A stretch of 64,000 nucleotides of DNA from Anaerolineae bacterium UTCFX1. Its GTDB lineage: Bacteria > Chloroflexota > Anaerolineae > Anaerolineales > Villigracilaceae. The position numbers and the translations under genes were made by a program. Within the stretch, counting starts at the first letter, position 1; each line of letters starts with the position of its first letter. The notes under the pieces are model-generated. The model had not been told where the DNA came from, did no database searches, and saw only the letters and a program-made list of their open reading frames with translations. The DNA lies in the NCBI GenBank assembly GCA_002050275.1, contig MWTB01000016.1, positions 53,048-117,047 on the forward strand. The letters run 5' to 3'. Positions 50,834 to 60,787 of the stretch are shown piece by piece.

Positions 50834-51898
50834 CTACGCGCCGTCTGCTGCTTTGACCCTTAACGAAGAGAGCGCCTGCCGAAGCAACCCATACGCTGTG
50901 AGAAGCCATGCCAGCAACGCCAAGTAAATAAAATATTGCGGAATGACCAGAAGGAAATCCACTTCGATCGCTTTTGCTAATCGAAAAGAACTAGCGGTAT
51001 ACATGCCCAATGGAAAAACCATGCCCCAATACATTGGACTATACTCCAAGGGGAACTGCTTATGGACGTGCCGCCAGAAGCCGAGGATCAAGAGGAGCGG
51101 TATCCACCAAGTGGCGGTCGCCCAAAAAAACAAGGTGAAGCCTTTAAGATAGGGCGTTAAATCAGCCAGCAAGCTCCACTGATCGCCGCTCAGGATGAGC
51201 GTAGAACCGGCAAGGGTGGCGATCGCGACCGCTCCCATATTAATCCAATAAGGCGGGGTCAACGTTTCCGGCTTTAGAGAAAAGAATGTAAAGCGGTAGA
51301 AAATCAGGGTGATAATATTCAGATAAAGCATACACCCCAACAGATAAAACACAAGCGCGATGAACAAGATGAGCTGTTGATAATCTGAAATCTGCGGCGC
51401 GATGAGCGACCCCAATACAGAAATAGATTGAGTCGCCACCGCTGCGATGAGCCAGGCTCCGTTAATGCCCTGCTCAATGGTCGGCTTGTCGGGTCGTACG
51501 ATCACAGCGGTAAAGAAAGCGTACATGATGAAGAGCCATAGCAGGCAGCCCAATATCCAAAGCGCAATTCCTGCCGTAAAGTTATGAAACAGGGCGACAA
51601 AGCCCGAGCCAAGCACGCAAGTGCCCGCTACCAAGGTGAAGTACCCGGCGCCTGTTGCATGCGCGATCAGATCGCTCAACATCCGTTTGGGAAAGTAAAG
51701 TAGACGCGCCAGAGTTAAGATCCACAGGATAATATAAACGACAACGTTGATATAGAAAAGCCCGAAAGCGATCCGCGTCATCTGCAGGAAGTTGGCGGCA
51801 ATGGATATAATGCCCGTCGCCATGACCATCGCAAAATAATTGGGGGCGAGTTTTTCAACGCCTTCTAGAATCGCATGACGAACTGAAGTTATCGGCAT
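50834..51898 (-). CDS. TDT-family channel (TehA/SLAC1-like)
   Basis: A 354-residue protein with ten membrane segments of the tellurite-resistance/dicarboxylate transporter (TDT) family, as in TehA and the plant anion channel SLAC1. LAPNYFAMVMATGIISIAA is the family N-terminal motif, and a central Phe gate is typical but cannot be placed with certainty here. The start at 51898 is preferred; the longer frame lies in the narI end. It is the last gene of the nar operon, 25 bases after narI. SLAC1 relatives pass nitrate, so a role in nitrate or nitrite movement is possible, in place of a missing NarK; this is inference. Confidence 0.85.
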   Translation of the reverse strand: MPITSVRHAILEGVEKLAPNYFAMVMATGIISIAANFLQMTRIAFGLFYINVVVYIILWILTLARLLYFPKRMLSDLIAHATGAGYFTLVAGTCVLGSGFVALFHNFTAGIALWILGCLLWLFIMYAFFTAVIVRPDKPTIEQGINGAWLIAAVATQSISVLGSLIAPQISDYQQLILFIALVFYLLGCMLYLNIITLIFYRFTFFSLKPETLTPPYWINMGAVAIATLAGSTLILSGDQWSLLADLTPYLKGFTLFFWATATWWIPLLLILGFWRHVHKQFPLEYSPMYWGMVFPLGMYTASSFRLAKAIEVDFLLVIPQYFIYLALLAWLLTAYGLLRQALSSLRVKAADGA

Positions 51899-51923
51899 GA
51901 TCGCTTCATCTCTGACCTGGAAT

Positions 51924-52601
51924 TTATTGCGCGGCTTTCCTACGCGTCCAAATGACCAATTGCAAACGCCGCCACGCATACGAGGTCGGAAAGGTTACGA
52001 TATGCACCAAGCGGCTGAACGGCATTAACGCGAACAATAAAAAGCCGGTCAAAAAGTGGATTTTATGCGCCAGCGGCAACGCAGTGACATATTGCGGCGC
52101 AGGCTGGAAAGTCGCCAGCGAAGCCATCCACGGCGTGGCAGTATGCAAAAACCACGCGGCTCCCCAACGATACCCAAAAGCAAGGATCAGCCCAAAGAGC
52201 ACTTGCCCAAACAACAACGCCAGCACAATCCAATCTACAGGCGAAGTGACCGTGCGAACTTTGGAAGAGACGAGCCGTCGGTAGAGTAAAATACCAACGC
52301 CTACCAGCGCCATAATACCGAGAATTTTGCCTGCCACTTCCGCCAGATAGAGCATTTCGGGCGTGCTGTGCAGCGCCGCCATGATTTTAGGGACCGTAAA
52401 GCCTGCAAGATGGATCACTGTCGTAGGCAAAATCCCGTAATGCCAAAGCGTAGAACCCCAAAACTGCCAATCATTTTCCAGCAGCTGCGAGGATAAACTA
52501 GTGAACGAATATTGATTCGTCAGATAGCGGTAGATCGTTCCGACGATCCCAATGGCGAGCGCCACATATGGGAAAACGACAAAAAGTAGAACATTAAGCA
52601 T
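51924..52601 (-). CDS. narI: Nitrate reductase gamma subunit NarI
   Basis: A 225-residue di-heme b membrane subunit with five segments. The heme ligands are His54, His64, His182 and His200, with the same 18-residue spacing of the last pair as the E. coli protein. It oxidises menaquinol and passes electrons to NarH. It overlaps narJ by eight bases. Confidence 0.95.
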   Translation of the reverse strand: MLNVLLFVVFPYVALAIGIVGTIYRYLTNQYSFTSLSSQLLENDWQFWGSTLWHYGILPTTVIHLAGFTVPKIMAALHSTPEMLYLAEVAGKILGIMALVGVGILLYRRLVSSKVRTVTSPVDWIVLALLFGQVLFGLILAFGYRWGAAWFLHTATPWMASLATFQPAPQYVTALPLAHKIHFLTGFLLFALMPFSRLVHIVTFPTSYAWRRLQLVIWTRRKAAQ

Positions 52602-53136
52602 GACTCAAGTCCTTTTCAGAAACGCGCTCGAGAAACGATTTCAACGTAGAAAGAAGATCGAAGTAGGGATTCTCCGATTCCGCGCCAAAGACCGCGAGCA
52701 TCTTTTCCAGCGCGGGAATCACGCCGGAGCCAATCAGCGCCCGACCAAATTCGCCATTGCGATTCTCTTCGCTTTGCCCCAAAAAGCGCAGGATGGCCGG
52801 CAGATAGTCGGGCAGTTCCAACCCAGCCGAAAAATTAACCGCGCGATACGTTTCATTTAGTTGCGCCATAAACGCGCCGCGTTTATAACTTTCGCCGTAC
52901 AAGTGATAACCGATATAGGGGTAACAAACCGGCTGCATATCGAACGTAACGGTGTATAACTCTTGGATCCGTTGAATAGAGCGAGAAGCCGAGAAGCCGA
53001 TAAACTTCCTCGCTGTCATTTCGATCTCTGGGGCTACGCGACTCAACGCTTCTTCCGCTTTTTGTAAAGCTGGCGCAACGGGATATTCCAGCAAATCAGC
53101 GAACACGAAATAGGCAAGGGCTGCATCTTCGCGCAT
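52594..53136 (-). CDS. narJ: Nitrate reductase assembly chaperone NarJ
   Basis: A 180-residue TorD/NarJ-family chaperone that holds NarG until the molybdenum cofactor is in place. ELYTVTFDMQPVCYPYIGYHLYGESYKRG is the conserved region (positions about 58-86), and LPDYLPAILRFL follows. It lies between narH (two bases) and narI (overlap). Confidence 0.92.
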   Translation of the reverse strand: MREDAALAYFVFADLLEYPVAPALQKAEEALSRVAPEIEMTARKFIGFSASRSIQRIQELYTVTFDMQPVCYPYIGYHLYGESYKRGAFMAQLNETYRAVNFSAGLELPDYLPAILRFLGQSEENRNGEFGRALIGSGVIPALEKMLAVFGAESENPYFDLLSTLKSFLERVSEKDLSHA

Positions 53137-53138
53137 AA

Positions 53139-54641
53139 TTACAATCCTCGATGCGCGCCCTGACTCTTACCGAAGCCAGATTCCGCTTTACGCTGTTGCG
53201 GGTCATAAATTTCCTCGATATCGCCTTCGCGGCTGTACGGCGGAATGACAAAACGTTCTTGATAGGTCGGGAGCGATGTGAGACGATAAATAGCTTCGGC
53301 TTCCTCAGCGGTCATGTTCGCCTGAGCAAGCGCATCAGCGGCTTCTTCGGCGGTCACATCGCCGACAGTTTCAGCGCGTTTATAAATACGCACGCCGATC
53401 ATTTTACGATAGGATTTCAGCACAACTTCATCGTTGCCGGCGGAGAGCATCCGCGACATATAACGCACCGGCACGCGGGCTTTTTCCAGCGAGCTGAACA
53501 ATTCCGCCTCCACGCGTTGCGCGCCGTTTTCTTGAGTCGAGTTGAGGACGGGCAGCAGCGGCGGCACATAGAACAACATCGGCAACGTGCGATATTCGGG
53601 ATGCAACGGCAGCGCTAATTCCCATTCTTTGACGTATTGATAGACAGGCGATCTTTGCGCCGCTGCGATTACGCCGTCGGGAATGCCGCTCTCTTTCGCC
53701 GCCGCGATTACGCTCGGATCGTTCGGATCGAGGATCATTTCGCGTTGACGTTGAACGAGCTGTTCGTCCGGTACGCGAACCGCGTCGGGGATTTGATCGG
53801 CGTCGTAGAGCAACACACCTAGATAACGGATGCGCCCTACGCAGGAATGGAAGCAGGCGGGGGCTTGTCCGGTTTCGAGGCGCGGGTAGCACAAAATACA
53901 CTTTTCCGATTTACCCGTCGCCCAGTTGTAATAAGTTTTCTTATATGGACAAGCCGAAACGCACATACGCCAGCCGCGACATTTATCTTGATTGATCAAC
54001 ACTACGCCGTCTTCCGCTCGTTTGTAGATCGCGCCTGAAGGGCACGCCGCCACACAGCCCGCGTTGAGACAATGATTACAAATGCGCGGCATGTAAAAGT
54101 AGAAGAGTTGTTCGATTGAAAAGAGGCGGCGCTTGTCGTCGTCGCTCATACTTTCGAGCAGTGGGTCGTTGACCGCGTAAATATTGGAGCCGCTGAGATC
54201 GTCGTCCCAATTGGGGCCGGATTTAATATCAATCGGTTTGCCGTCCACGCGCGAAACGGGACGCGCGGTTGGCTGGTCGTCGCCGAGCGGAGAGTTGAAC
54301 AGGTCGCCGTATTTATACGTCCATGGCTCATAGTAATCGTCCATGGTGGGCATGGCGGGGTTGGAAAACAAATTAGCAAAGGTTTGCAAGCGGTTTTGCA
54401 GTTTCAATTTCAACTGCGGATTCTTCGGCTTGTCTTCAAGCTCCCAGCCGCCATGGTACTTTTCCTGATCTTCCCACTGCGTCGGAAAACCGACGCCCGG
54501 CTTCGTTTCGACATTGTTCCACCACATGTATTCCGCGCCTTCGCGGTCGGTCCAAATATTTTTACAGGCGATGCTGCAGGTGTGACAGCCAATGCACTTA
54601 TCGAGATGAAACACCATTGAAACTTGCGATCTGATTTTCAT
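53139..54641 (-). CDS. narH: Nitrate reductase beta subunit NarH
   Basis: A 500-residue iron-sulfur subunit. Cluster motifs: Cys16, 19, 22, 26 (CIGCHTCSIAC), CNHCLNAGCVAACP, CRGWRMCVSACP with the Trp that marks the 3Fe-4S cluster, and CILCYPRLETGQAPACFHSC. It passes electrons from NarI to NarG. A paralogue lies at 62594-64000. It is separated from narG by a 150-base spacer. Confidence 0.97.
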   Translation of the reverse strand: MKIRSQVSMVFHLDKCIGCHTCSIACKNIWTDREGAEYMWWNNVETKPGVGFPTQWEDQEKYHGGWELEDKPKNPQLKLKLQNRLQTFANLFSNPAMPTMDDYYEPWTYKYGDLFNSPLGDDQPTARPVSRVDGKPIDIKSGPNWDDDLSGSNIYAVNDPLLESMSDDDKRRLFSIEQLFYFYMPRICNHCLNAGCVAACPSGAIYKRAEDGVVLINQDKCRGWRMCVSACPYKKTYYNWATGKSEKCILCYPRLETGQAPACFHSCVGRIRYLGVLLYDADQIPDAVRVPDEQLVQRQREMILDPNDPSVIAAAKESGIPDGVIAAAQRSPVYQYVKEWELALPLHPEYRTLPMLFYVPPLLPVLNSTQENGAQRVEAELFSSLEKARVPVRYMSRMLSAGNDEVVLKSYRKMIGVRIYKRAETVGDVTAEEAADALAQANMTAEEAEAIYRLTSLPTYQERFVIPPYSREGDIEEIYDPQQRKAESGFGKSQGAHRGL

Positions 54642-54791
54642 AATGTCATATCCTCTTTCTTTACCACAAAGGTCACCAAGGAGCGTTAAGGAAAAACTTT
54701 TCTCTTGTAGCGTAGAGGGTCACAAAGATCCACACAGTAAAAAATTTTGGTTTTTCTTTGTGACACTTTATGTCCTTCGTGATGAAGGTTT
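54642..54791 (-). repeat. Intercistronic CTTTGTG-type repeat between narG and narH
   Basis: A 150-base AT-rich spacer with repeated CACAAAG/CTTTGTG and GGTCACC words that can fold into hairpins on the minus strand (GTCACAAAG near 54760 against CTTTGTGAC near 54728). No coding frame is credible. It may affect the balance or stability of narG and narH message. Confidence 0.5.
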
Positions 54792-57700
54792 TTAGAACTC
54801 TGGCTCACCGGGCAATTTACGCACCAGAATGAACGTATCGCGATTGACGCCTGTCGGACCCCAATAATTAAATCCGTAGGTGAATTGTCCATAGCCGCCA
54901 ACCATTAACATAGATTTGAGGCGGATGCGCGTAGGGCTGTTGTGTCCGCCGGCGCGTTTATTGCCGCGCATCGGCGATTTCGGCACGCTGATCGTTCGCT
55001 CAGGCGCATGGTAGACGATACAGATCCCGGACGGAATGCGCGCGCTAACGATAGCGCGTGTGACGGTCGTACCATGATCGTTGTACGCCTCCACCCAGTC
55101 GTTATCTACAATGCCGATCTCCTTCGCATCCTGCTCGCTGATCCACAACGGTTCAAGCCCGCGAGAGAGAGTCAGCATGCGATCGTTATCGAAGTAATTT
55201 GAGTGGATGTGCCACTTGGCATGCGGCGTGAGGTAATTCAATTGAATCGTTTTGCCTTCGCGCCGACTTTGATCTAAATCGCCGAACACGATGTGGTCAG
55301 GGCGCGGCTTGTATGTGGGCAAATGCTCGCCGTGCGCCAAATAGCCTTCATGATCGAGATAGAAATGCTGGCGTCCCGTCAATGTACGCCACGGGACAAG
55401 CCGTTCAACGTTAAGAGTGTAGGCGGAATATGGTCGCCCATCCGTCACAATGCCAGACCAAATTGGGCTGTTTAGCAAGCGACGCGGTTGACGTACAATT
55501 TCGGTAAACGTCAGGCGCGAAGCGCGAGTGGGTTCAGCCAAATCGGTCAGCTTCAGCCCCATGCGTTCCTCTTCCGCTTCGAAAGCGCGATATGCCGCTT
55601 CGCCGTTCGTCTCTGGCGCGAGATGTAAAATAACATTGGCGGCATCGCGGGCTAACGCCAAAGAAGGATACGTTTGCCCGTTCCACGAAGTCGTCGGACG
55701 GCTATCCACTAACTGTTGATAGAAATCGTCAATTTTCCAGTGAATGCCGTGAATGGCAAGTCCTTCTTTTTGCGCCTTCGGTCCGTATGAAACGAAACGT
55801 TTGCCTAAATTAACGTAATCGCGTTCGACCATGACGAAGTTCGGCATGGTTACGCCGGGGATAGGCTCGCATTCGCCGCGTCCCCAATCGCGGATGTTGG
55901 GCTGTGCCATTTCAGCGGGCGTATCATGCAAGAGCGGCATAGCGACCAGATCGCGCACCGGCTCGGGCAAGTGCGCTTCCGCCAATTCGCCGACCTTCTC
56001 CGCCAAAATTTTAAAGATATCCCAATCCGATTTCGACTCCCACGAAGGCGGCACAGCCATCGTCAGCGGATGAATAAACGAATGCATATCGGTCGTATTC
56101 AGATCGTCTTTTTCGTACCAGCTTGCGGCGGGCAGCACAATATCTGAATACAATGCCGAAGTATCCATGCGGAAGTTAATATCCACCACTAGGTCCAATT
56201 TGCCTTCCGGCGCTTTATCGCGGTACACCGCCTCATGAAAATGGCTCTTATCCACTTCTTCAGCGATCACCTGATGATGCGTGCCGAGATAATGTTTGAA
56301 GAAATATTCCTGTCCCTTCGCGCTGGCGTTCAACGCATTGCCGCGCCAGATGAACCACAAGCGGGGCCAGTTTTCGGGAGCATCAGGATCCTGTACGGCA
56401 AACTTCAGTTCGCCCGACTTCAATTGATTCACGATCCACTGCTTGATCTCTGCGTCAGATTTCGCCCCAGCCGCTTCCGCTTTCTTGACGATCTCCAGCG
56501 AGCTGACGTTGAACTGCGGATACGACGGCAGCCATCCCATGCGCACCGCGCGGATCTGCGCGTCGAGCGTGTGCTCTTGCGCCATTTCGCGATGATGTAT
56601 TTCGCCGTCGGGGCGCGGAACGGGCTGTGAGTCGACAAAGGCGCGTTCGTAACGCCATTGATCAGTGTTGACGTAATGGAACGACGGCGAGTTCATTTGG
56701 CGCGGCGGCTTCTGCCAATCCAACGCAAAGGCGATCGAAGCCCACGGCGCCGTCGGCGCGAGTTTCTCCTGACCGACGTAATGATTCAATCCGCCGCCGT
56801 TGCGTCCCACGCAGCCGGTAAGCATCAACGCGCCGATGCACGCGCGATAAATTAAATTGTTGTGATACCAGTGATTGACTCCCGCGCCGATGATGATCGT
56901 GCATTTGCCTTCGGTCTTGAGGGCGGTCGTCGCCCATTCGCGCGCAAACTGAATCACAGTTTGGCGGTCTATGCCTGTGTAGCGTTCCTGCCATGCGGGT
57001 GTGTACGATAAATTTTCATCGTCGTAATCGGCGGGATAATCGCCTGCGAGCCCGCGCCCCACGCCATATTGCGCCATCAACAGATCGTAAATCGTTGCGA
57101 CGGGAATTTTTCCGTTCGCAGTTTCAATATAACGCACAGGCATATTGCGCTGGAAGGTTTTGCCTTCGCCGAATTCCGCGAACGAAACGGATAATTCATC
57201 TTCGGAATCGCCGAAGAACGTGAGTTGTGAACGAATCTCACTTCCATCCAGGCCGTCTTTCGGCTCCAGATTCCATTGTCCCTTTTGCTGTTGCCAGCGG
57301 AATCCGAGCGTGCCTTGCGGCATTCGCGGCGCGGCGCTAATTTCATCCCAGACTAGAAATTTCCATTCGCCGTTTTCCACGTCTTTCGTGCGTTCCACTT
57401 GCGCGGCGCGGATCATTTTACCGGGCACATATGTTCCGTCCACGTTGTTCAGTTCCACTAAAAAGGGCGCGTCGGAATATTGCCGCAGATAATCCAAAAA
57501 GAAGGGCGTTGGATTCTGATAATGGAACTCGTTCATAATGACGTGATTGACCGCCATCCAAAACGCGCCGTCTTGTCCCGCATGGACGGGAACCCACCAA
57601 TCGGCGTACTTAGCGACTTGGCTAAAATCGGGCGCAAAGACGACCAGCTTCGTCCCGTTGTGACGCGCTTCGGCGGCGAAATGCACGTCGGGCGTGCGCG

Positions 57701-58427
57701 TCATACTCATGTTCGAGCCGACCGAGGCGATGAATTTGGAGTTGTACCAATCGGCGCTTTCAGCAACATCGGTCTGTTCACCCCACACTTCGGGGCTGGC
57801 TGGCGGCAGATCGCTGTACCAATCGTAGAAACTCATACTTACGCCGCCCATCAATTGCAGGAAGCGGCTTCCGCCCGCGTAACTTAGCATAGACATGGCG
57901 GGAATCGGCGAAAAGCCAATAATGCGGTCGGGACCGTATTTTTTGATCGTGTAGATCGTCGAAGCGGAGATCATTTCTAGCGCCTCGTCCCACCGCACAC
58001 GACGAAATCCACCTTTGCCGCGCGCTTGATGAAAGGATTTACGCGCAACTGGATCGTCCATAATGCTCGCCCAAGCCGCTACAGGATCTTTGTGCGTCTC
58101 TTTGGCTTTCTGCCATAAATCGAACAACACGCCGCGCATGTACGGATATTTGACGCGGATCGGGCTGTATTGATACCATGAGAATGAAATCCCGCGCTGG
58201 CAACCGCGCGGTTCATACGGGGGGATGCCGGGCTGTAAAGACGGATAATCTGTCGCCTGCAGTTCCCAGGTCACAATGCCGTCTTTGACGTAGATCATCC
58301 ACGAGCAGCTGCCTGTGCAGTTTACGCCGTGCGTACTGCGCACCACGCGGTCGTGCTGCCAACGGTTGCGATAAAACTCTTCCCACTGACGGGCTTGTGG
58401 GTTCGAAATCTCTTCGATCCAATTCAT
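54792..58427 (-). CDS. narG: Nitrate reductase alpha subunit NarG
   Basis: A full 1211-residue molybdopterin subunit. His33, Cys37, Cys41 and Cys76 ([11 protein letters not shown], then RGCQRG) bind the FS0 cluster, and Asp206 in [12 protein letters not shown] is the molybdenum ligand. There is no twin-arginine signal, so nitrate is reduced on the cytoplasmic side. Its start overlaps the stop of the cytochrome c upstream by four bases (ATGA). Confidence 0.97.
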   Translation of the reverse strand: MNWIEEISNPQARQWEEFYRNRWQHDRVVRSTHGVNCTGSCSWMIYVKDGIVTWELQATDYPSLQPGIPPYEPRGCQRGISFSWYQYSPIRVKYPYMRGVLFDLWQKAKETHKDPVAAWASIMDDPVARKSFHQARGKGGFRRVRWDEALEMISASTIYTIKKYGPDRIIGFSPIPAMSMLSYAGGSRFLQLMGGVSMSFYDWYSDLPPASPEVWGEQTDVAESADWYNSKFIASVGSNMSMTRTPDVHFAAEARHNGTKLVVFAPDFSQVAKYADWWVPVHAGQDGAFWMAVNHVIMNEFHYQNPTPFFLDYLRQYSDAPFLVELNNVDGTYVPGKMIRAAQVERTKDVENGEWKFLVWDEISAAPRMPQGTLGFRWQQQKGQWNLEPKDGLDGSEIRSQLTFFGDSEDELSVSFAEFGEGKTFQRNMPVRYIETANGKIPVATIYDLLMAQYGVGRGLAGDYPADYDDENLSYTPAWQERYTGIDRQTVIQFAREWATTALKTEGKCTIIIGAGVNHWYHNNLIYRACIGALMLTGCVGRNGGGLNHYVGQEKLAPTAPWASIAFALDWQKPPRQMNSPSFHYVNTDQWRYERAFVDSQPVPRPDGEIHHREMAQEHTLDAQIRAVRMGWLPSYPQFNVSSLEIVKKAEAAGAKSDAEIKQWIVNQLKSGELKFAVQDPDAPENWPRLWFIWRGNALNASAKGQEYFFKHYLGTHHQVIAEEVDKSHFHEAVYRDKAPEGKLDLVVDINFRMDTSALYSDIVLPAASWYEKDDLNTTDMHSFIHPLTMAVPPSWESKSDWDIFKILAEKVGELAEAHLPEPVRDLVAMPLLHDTPAEMAQPNIRDWGRGECEPIPGVTMPNFVMVERDYVNLGKRFVSYGPKAQKEGLAIHGIHWKIDDFYQQLVDSRPTTSWNGQTYPSLALARDAANVILHLAPETNGEAAYRAFEAEEERMGLKLTDLAEPTRASRLTFTEIVRQPRRLLNSPIWSGIVTDGRPYSAYTLNVERLVPWRTLTGRQHFYLDHEGYLAHGEHLPTYKPRPDHIVFGDLDQSRREGKTIQLNYLTPHAKWHIHSNYFDNDRMLTLSRGLEPLWISEQDAKEIGIVDNDWVEAYNDHGTTVTRAIVSARIPSGICIVYHAPERTISVPKSPMRGNKRAGGHNSPTRIRLKSMLMVGGYGQFTYGFNYWGPTGVNRDTFILVRKLPGEPEF

Positions 58428-58999
58428 CTCAACTCCTTTTCCGCTTTCTCAACCATGATGCGACGCACGCTTCGCAAGCGATGACGATACACAATTCCCA
58501 ACGCCAGCGCCGCGCCGAGCGTCCCTGCCACACTAACGGCGAATACCAACCATTCTTTATTCGTCTCGCGCTCTCCCACAGACGCTTTCATAAACGCAAG
58601 CAAATCTGCTTGTTCTTGCGGCGTAAGCGGGTCGTCTCGATAGATCGGCAACATCACGGGCGAGATGACGATTCCGGTATTCGACAAAACGCTGATGATA
58701 TCGTCGTCAGTTTTCTCAGTCGTTACATTCGTCAGATTCGGGCCGAGCGCGCCGCCGCCTAAGATTCCGTTATCCCCCACGCTGTGACATCCCATACAAG
58801 GCGGTCCTTCATTCTCAAAGTGAGCGTAGCCCATAAACAATTGCCGCCCATTTTCGGCATTTCCTAACGAAACTTCTTTTATAGAGGCGGCTCGAGGAGA
58901 TTCGCTCGGCGCGCCTTCGCAACCAGCCAACGCCGCCGTAAGAAAAAGGACGATCAATAATTGTCTTATTTCGCTTTTATGTTTCATAACGGTATGCAA
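58424..58999 (-). CDS. Lipobox- and membrane-anchored monoheme cytochrome c
   Basis: A 191-residue cytochrome c. Lipobox LAGC gives Cys27; CMGCH at 68-72 binds heme and Met116 is the likely distal ligand; a membrane segment follows near 148-170 and ends in a basic tail. It is translationally coupled to narG. In Thermus a cytochrome c encoded with nar serves the nitrate reductase, though that one is diheme; this may be its counterpart, taking electrons from quinol to outside acceptors. Start could also be the ATG at 58987. Confidence 0.85.
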   Translation of the reverse strand: MHTVMKHKSEIRQLLIVLFLTAALAGCEGAPSESPRAASIKEVSLGNAENGRQLFMGYAHFENEGPPCMGCHSVGDNGILGGGALGPNLTNVTTEKTDDDIISVLSNTGIVISPVMLPIYRDDPLTPQEQADLLAFMKASVGERETNKEWLVFAVSVAGTLGAALALGIVYRHRLRSVRRIMVEKAEKELR

Positions 59000-59021
59000 A
59001 CTCCTACTTCGTCATAGTCCA

Positions 59022-59381
59022 TTAAGTTGAGCGGGCGCACGCGTGAATCGCTTCGAGCAAGTCTTCGCCGCGAGCAGGGAGCGTCCGCGTGGAAAAGAGA
59101 CGGAAAATATTCTCATTCAGCGCGGCGTAAATAACGGATATTTCTAAACAGCGCTCCATGATGGATTTCGTCAATTGCGCGGCATATTCATTCCGCGCGC
59201 TCTCATCGGCGATCACAATCACAGATGGACGTTCCTCAATCGCGCGTTCGCAAAGATTTAAGCTTTCCAGATCCCAAGGACCGATCAACTCAACTTCTTT
59301 TTCTGCGCGCAATAACATCTCCATGCTTTCGCCGAAGAGGTGAGGAGAGGAGATTAACAGAATGCGCGGTTTTGAAGTCAT
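59022..59381 (-). CDS. Degenerate receiver-domain protein
   Basis: A 119-residue protein with a response-regulator-like fold. Its start (ILLISSPHLFGESMEMLL) matches NarL-type receivers, but the usual acidic pair is SerSer and the usual phosphorylated Asp strand reads VIVIADES, so the Asp is displaced. There is no output domain. It heads the nar operon, 22 bases before the cytochrome c gene. It could bind a partner without phosphorylation; the function is unknown. Confidence 0.65.
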   Translation of the reverse strand: MTSKPRILLISSPHLFGESMEMLLRAEKEVELIGPWDLESLNLCERAIEERPSVIVIADESARNEYAAQLTKSIMERCLEISVIYAALNENIFRLFSTRTLPARGEDLLEAIHACARST

Positions 59382-59467
59382 GATTGCAGAGCTCTGAACG
59401 GCAATTTCCCCAAAGATATTCGCAATTGAGAAGTAATTCCATCCCCCGTCATCCTGCCTTTAGGATG

Positions 59468-59497
59468 AAAAAAGAGCGATGCTAAATCGCCTTTTTT
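59468..59497. terminator. Bidirectional terminator before the nar operon
   Basis: AAAAAAG-A-GCGAT, loop GCTAA, ATCGC-CTTTTTT, with one bulged A. It separates the DinB gene from the first nar operon. The rest of 59382-59613 shows no gene and no clear promoter. Confidence 0.85.
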
Positions 59498-59613
59498 CTA
59501 AAAGAACTAATTCGTTCTCCGCCTATTCGCTACAGGCGCAAGCATCAATACAGGTAAATATCTATACGCTTAGGAAGCAGAGAAACGGATAAGGCGCGGC
59601 GTTCCTCTTTGAG

Positions 59614-60495
59614 TTATTGGATCAACGCCTCAATCTGCGAAAGATGCGTGGCTTCGTGCGCGGCGAAGTAACTGACCTGCTGACGGAGCGTGATCGCGCC
59701 AAATTCTTCATGTTCGCCCACGCGATCCCAATCGGAAGGGGCGAGTGATTCCAGTTTACGGAGAGTCTCTGCCCGCGAAGCCTTGTACGTCTCGAAGGTG
59801 TCGCGCGCAGAAGGCGGACGCTCCGCCTCGTTTTTTGCCCATGCAAAGACAGCTTTCGATTCGAGGATGGGATGCGCCTCTTTGAGGAACAGGTCCACGC
59901 GAAAATCGAGCACGCCCTGCGCGTCGCGCAGATGGCTCAACGTATTGCGGATCGCCCAGCCGCCATCGGACGGAGATTGATTCATAACGTCATCAGATAG
60001 CCCTTCGATGAGTTTCTCCACGACAAGCGGAGTCTGGCGCAGGCGTTCCCGCGCCGCCTCGGGGTGGAGCGCGTCGAACCAGTAGTTAGGCATGAACTTT
60101 TGGAACGTCTCGGCAAATGCGCCACATTTGGGACACGGCTCGGCGGGCGGAGAGAGTGTAACGTACCCGCACGAGCGGCAGACGTAGGGATGAGGCGTAG
60201 CAGTGATGGGAGAAAGTTTCCCCTGCGCCATGAACTCCGAACCCTGTTTCAAAGCGGACAGTAAATCCGCGCTCATATTCATGCTAGTCAACGCCTCAAT
60301 CACTTTTTGAACTTCGGCAGTTAGTTTGTCCTTGTCACTGGGAATGATGAGCGGGTGCGTTTCCTGGCGGCACAACGAATCTGTCGCGGCGCGCGTCAGT
60401 TTGGCAAGGTTGTATTGCCCCTCCCCCTCCAGCCGTGAAGCGACGGCGAACAAATGGATGAGGATATCCGCCCATTTTGCATTGTCGGTTGTCAT
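59614..60495 (-). CDS. DinB-family protein with zinc-ribbon insert
   Basis: A 293-residue protein. About 100 residues of helical N-terminus are followed by a zinc ribbon or rubredoxin-like knuckle (YVCRSCGYVT and CPKCGAF, about 105-128) and a C-terminal DinB_2 four-helix domain (about 145-290) with the His of HLRDAQG and ATHLSQIEAL that usually bind a metal. DinB proteins are often thiol transferases or stress proteins. The ribbon resembles that of rubrerythrins, which reduce peroxides. It ends the operon behind the second nar set; a role in nitrosative stress is inference. Confidence 0.8.
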   Translation of the reverse strand: MTTDNAKWADILIHLFAVASRLEGEGQYNLAKLTRAATDSLCRQETHPLIIPSDKDKLTAEVQKVIEALTSMNMSADLLSALKQGSEFMAQGKLSPITATPHPYVCRSCGYVTLSPPAEPCPKCGAFAETFQKFMPNYWFDALHPEAARERLRQTPLVVEKLIEGLSDDVMNQSPSDGGWAIRNTLSHLRDAQGVLDFRVDLFLKEAHPILESKAVFAWAKNEAERPPSARDTFETYKASRAETLRKLESLAPSDWDRVGEHEEFGAITLRQQVSYFAAHEATHLSQIEALIQ

Positions 60496-60496
60496 A

Positions 60497-60610
60497 TCAA
60501 TCTCTCCTCTGAATAAGATTTATGGATGTGAAGGTTATCGGCACAGTACGGCGGACAAATCGTTTCGCAGAACCGCCGCCGGAGTTCCGCAATCGCCATC
60601 TGTTCTTCAT
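60497..60610 (-). CDS. Possible micro-ORF 3 (37 codons)
   Basis: ATG at 60610 after GGAG opens MKNRWRLRNSGGGSAKRF, ending one base before the DinB start. A competing frame from 60599 to 60492 (MAIAELRRRFCETICPPYC) overlaps the DinB ATG by four bases. Only one, or neither, may be real. No family recognised. Confidence 0.35.
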   Translation of the reverse strand: MKNRWRLRNSGGGSAKRFVRRTVPITFTSINLIQRRD

Positions 60611-60620
60611 CACTACTCCT

Positions 60621-60692
60621 CTATTTAAATATCAGCCAGATGCCGCCAGTGAGGACGAATACGGACGCACCCAATTTATTGGCAATGTTCAT
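60621..60692 (-). CDS. Possible micro-ORF 2 (23 codons, membrane peptide)
   Basis: ATG at 60692 overlaps the preceding stop by four bases and opens MNIANKLGASVFVLTGGIW, a short peptide that is almost entirely one membrane span. No family recognised. Confidence 0.4.
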   Translation of the reverse strand: MNIANKLGASVFVLTGGIWLIFK

Positions 60693-60787
60693 GTTATTGC
60701 TCCGCTAGAGGCGGGAGGGTCGCTGACGCGTTTGAGTTTGATTAGGGCATGTCCAACCAGATCAACGGGGCGCGGCTTTTTGCTCAT
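60689..60787 (-). CDS. Possible micro-ORF 1 (32 codons)
   Basis: ATG at 60787 overlaps the hemerythrin stop by four bases and opens MSKKPRPVDLVGHALIKLK, ending with an overlap into micro-ORF 2. The chain of ATGA overlaps is the main support; the product is not recognised. Confidence 0.4.
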   Translation of the reverse strand: MSKKPRPVDLVGHALIKLKRVSDPPASSGAIT

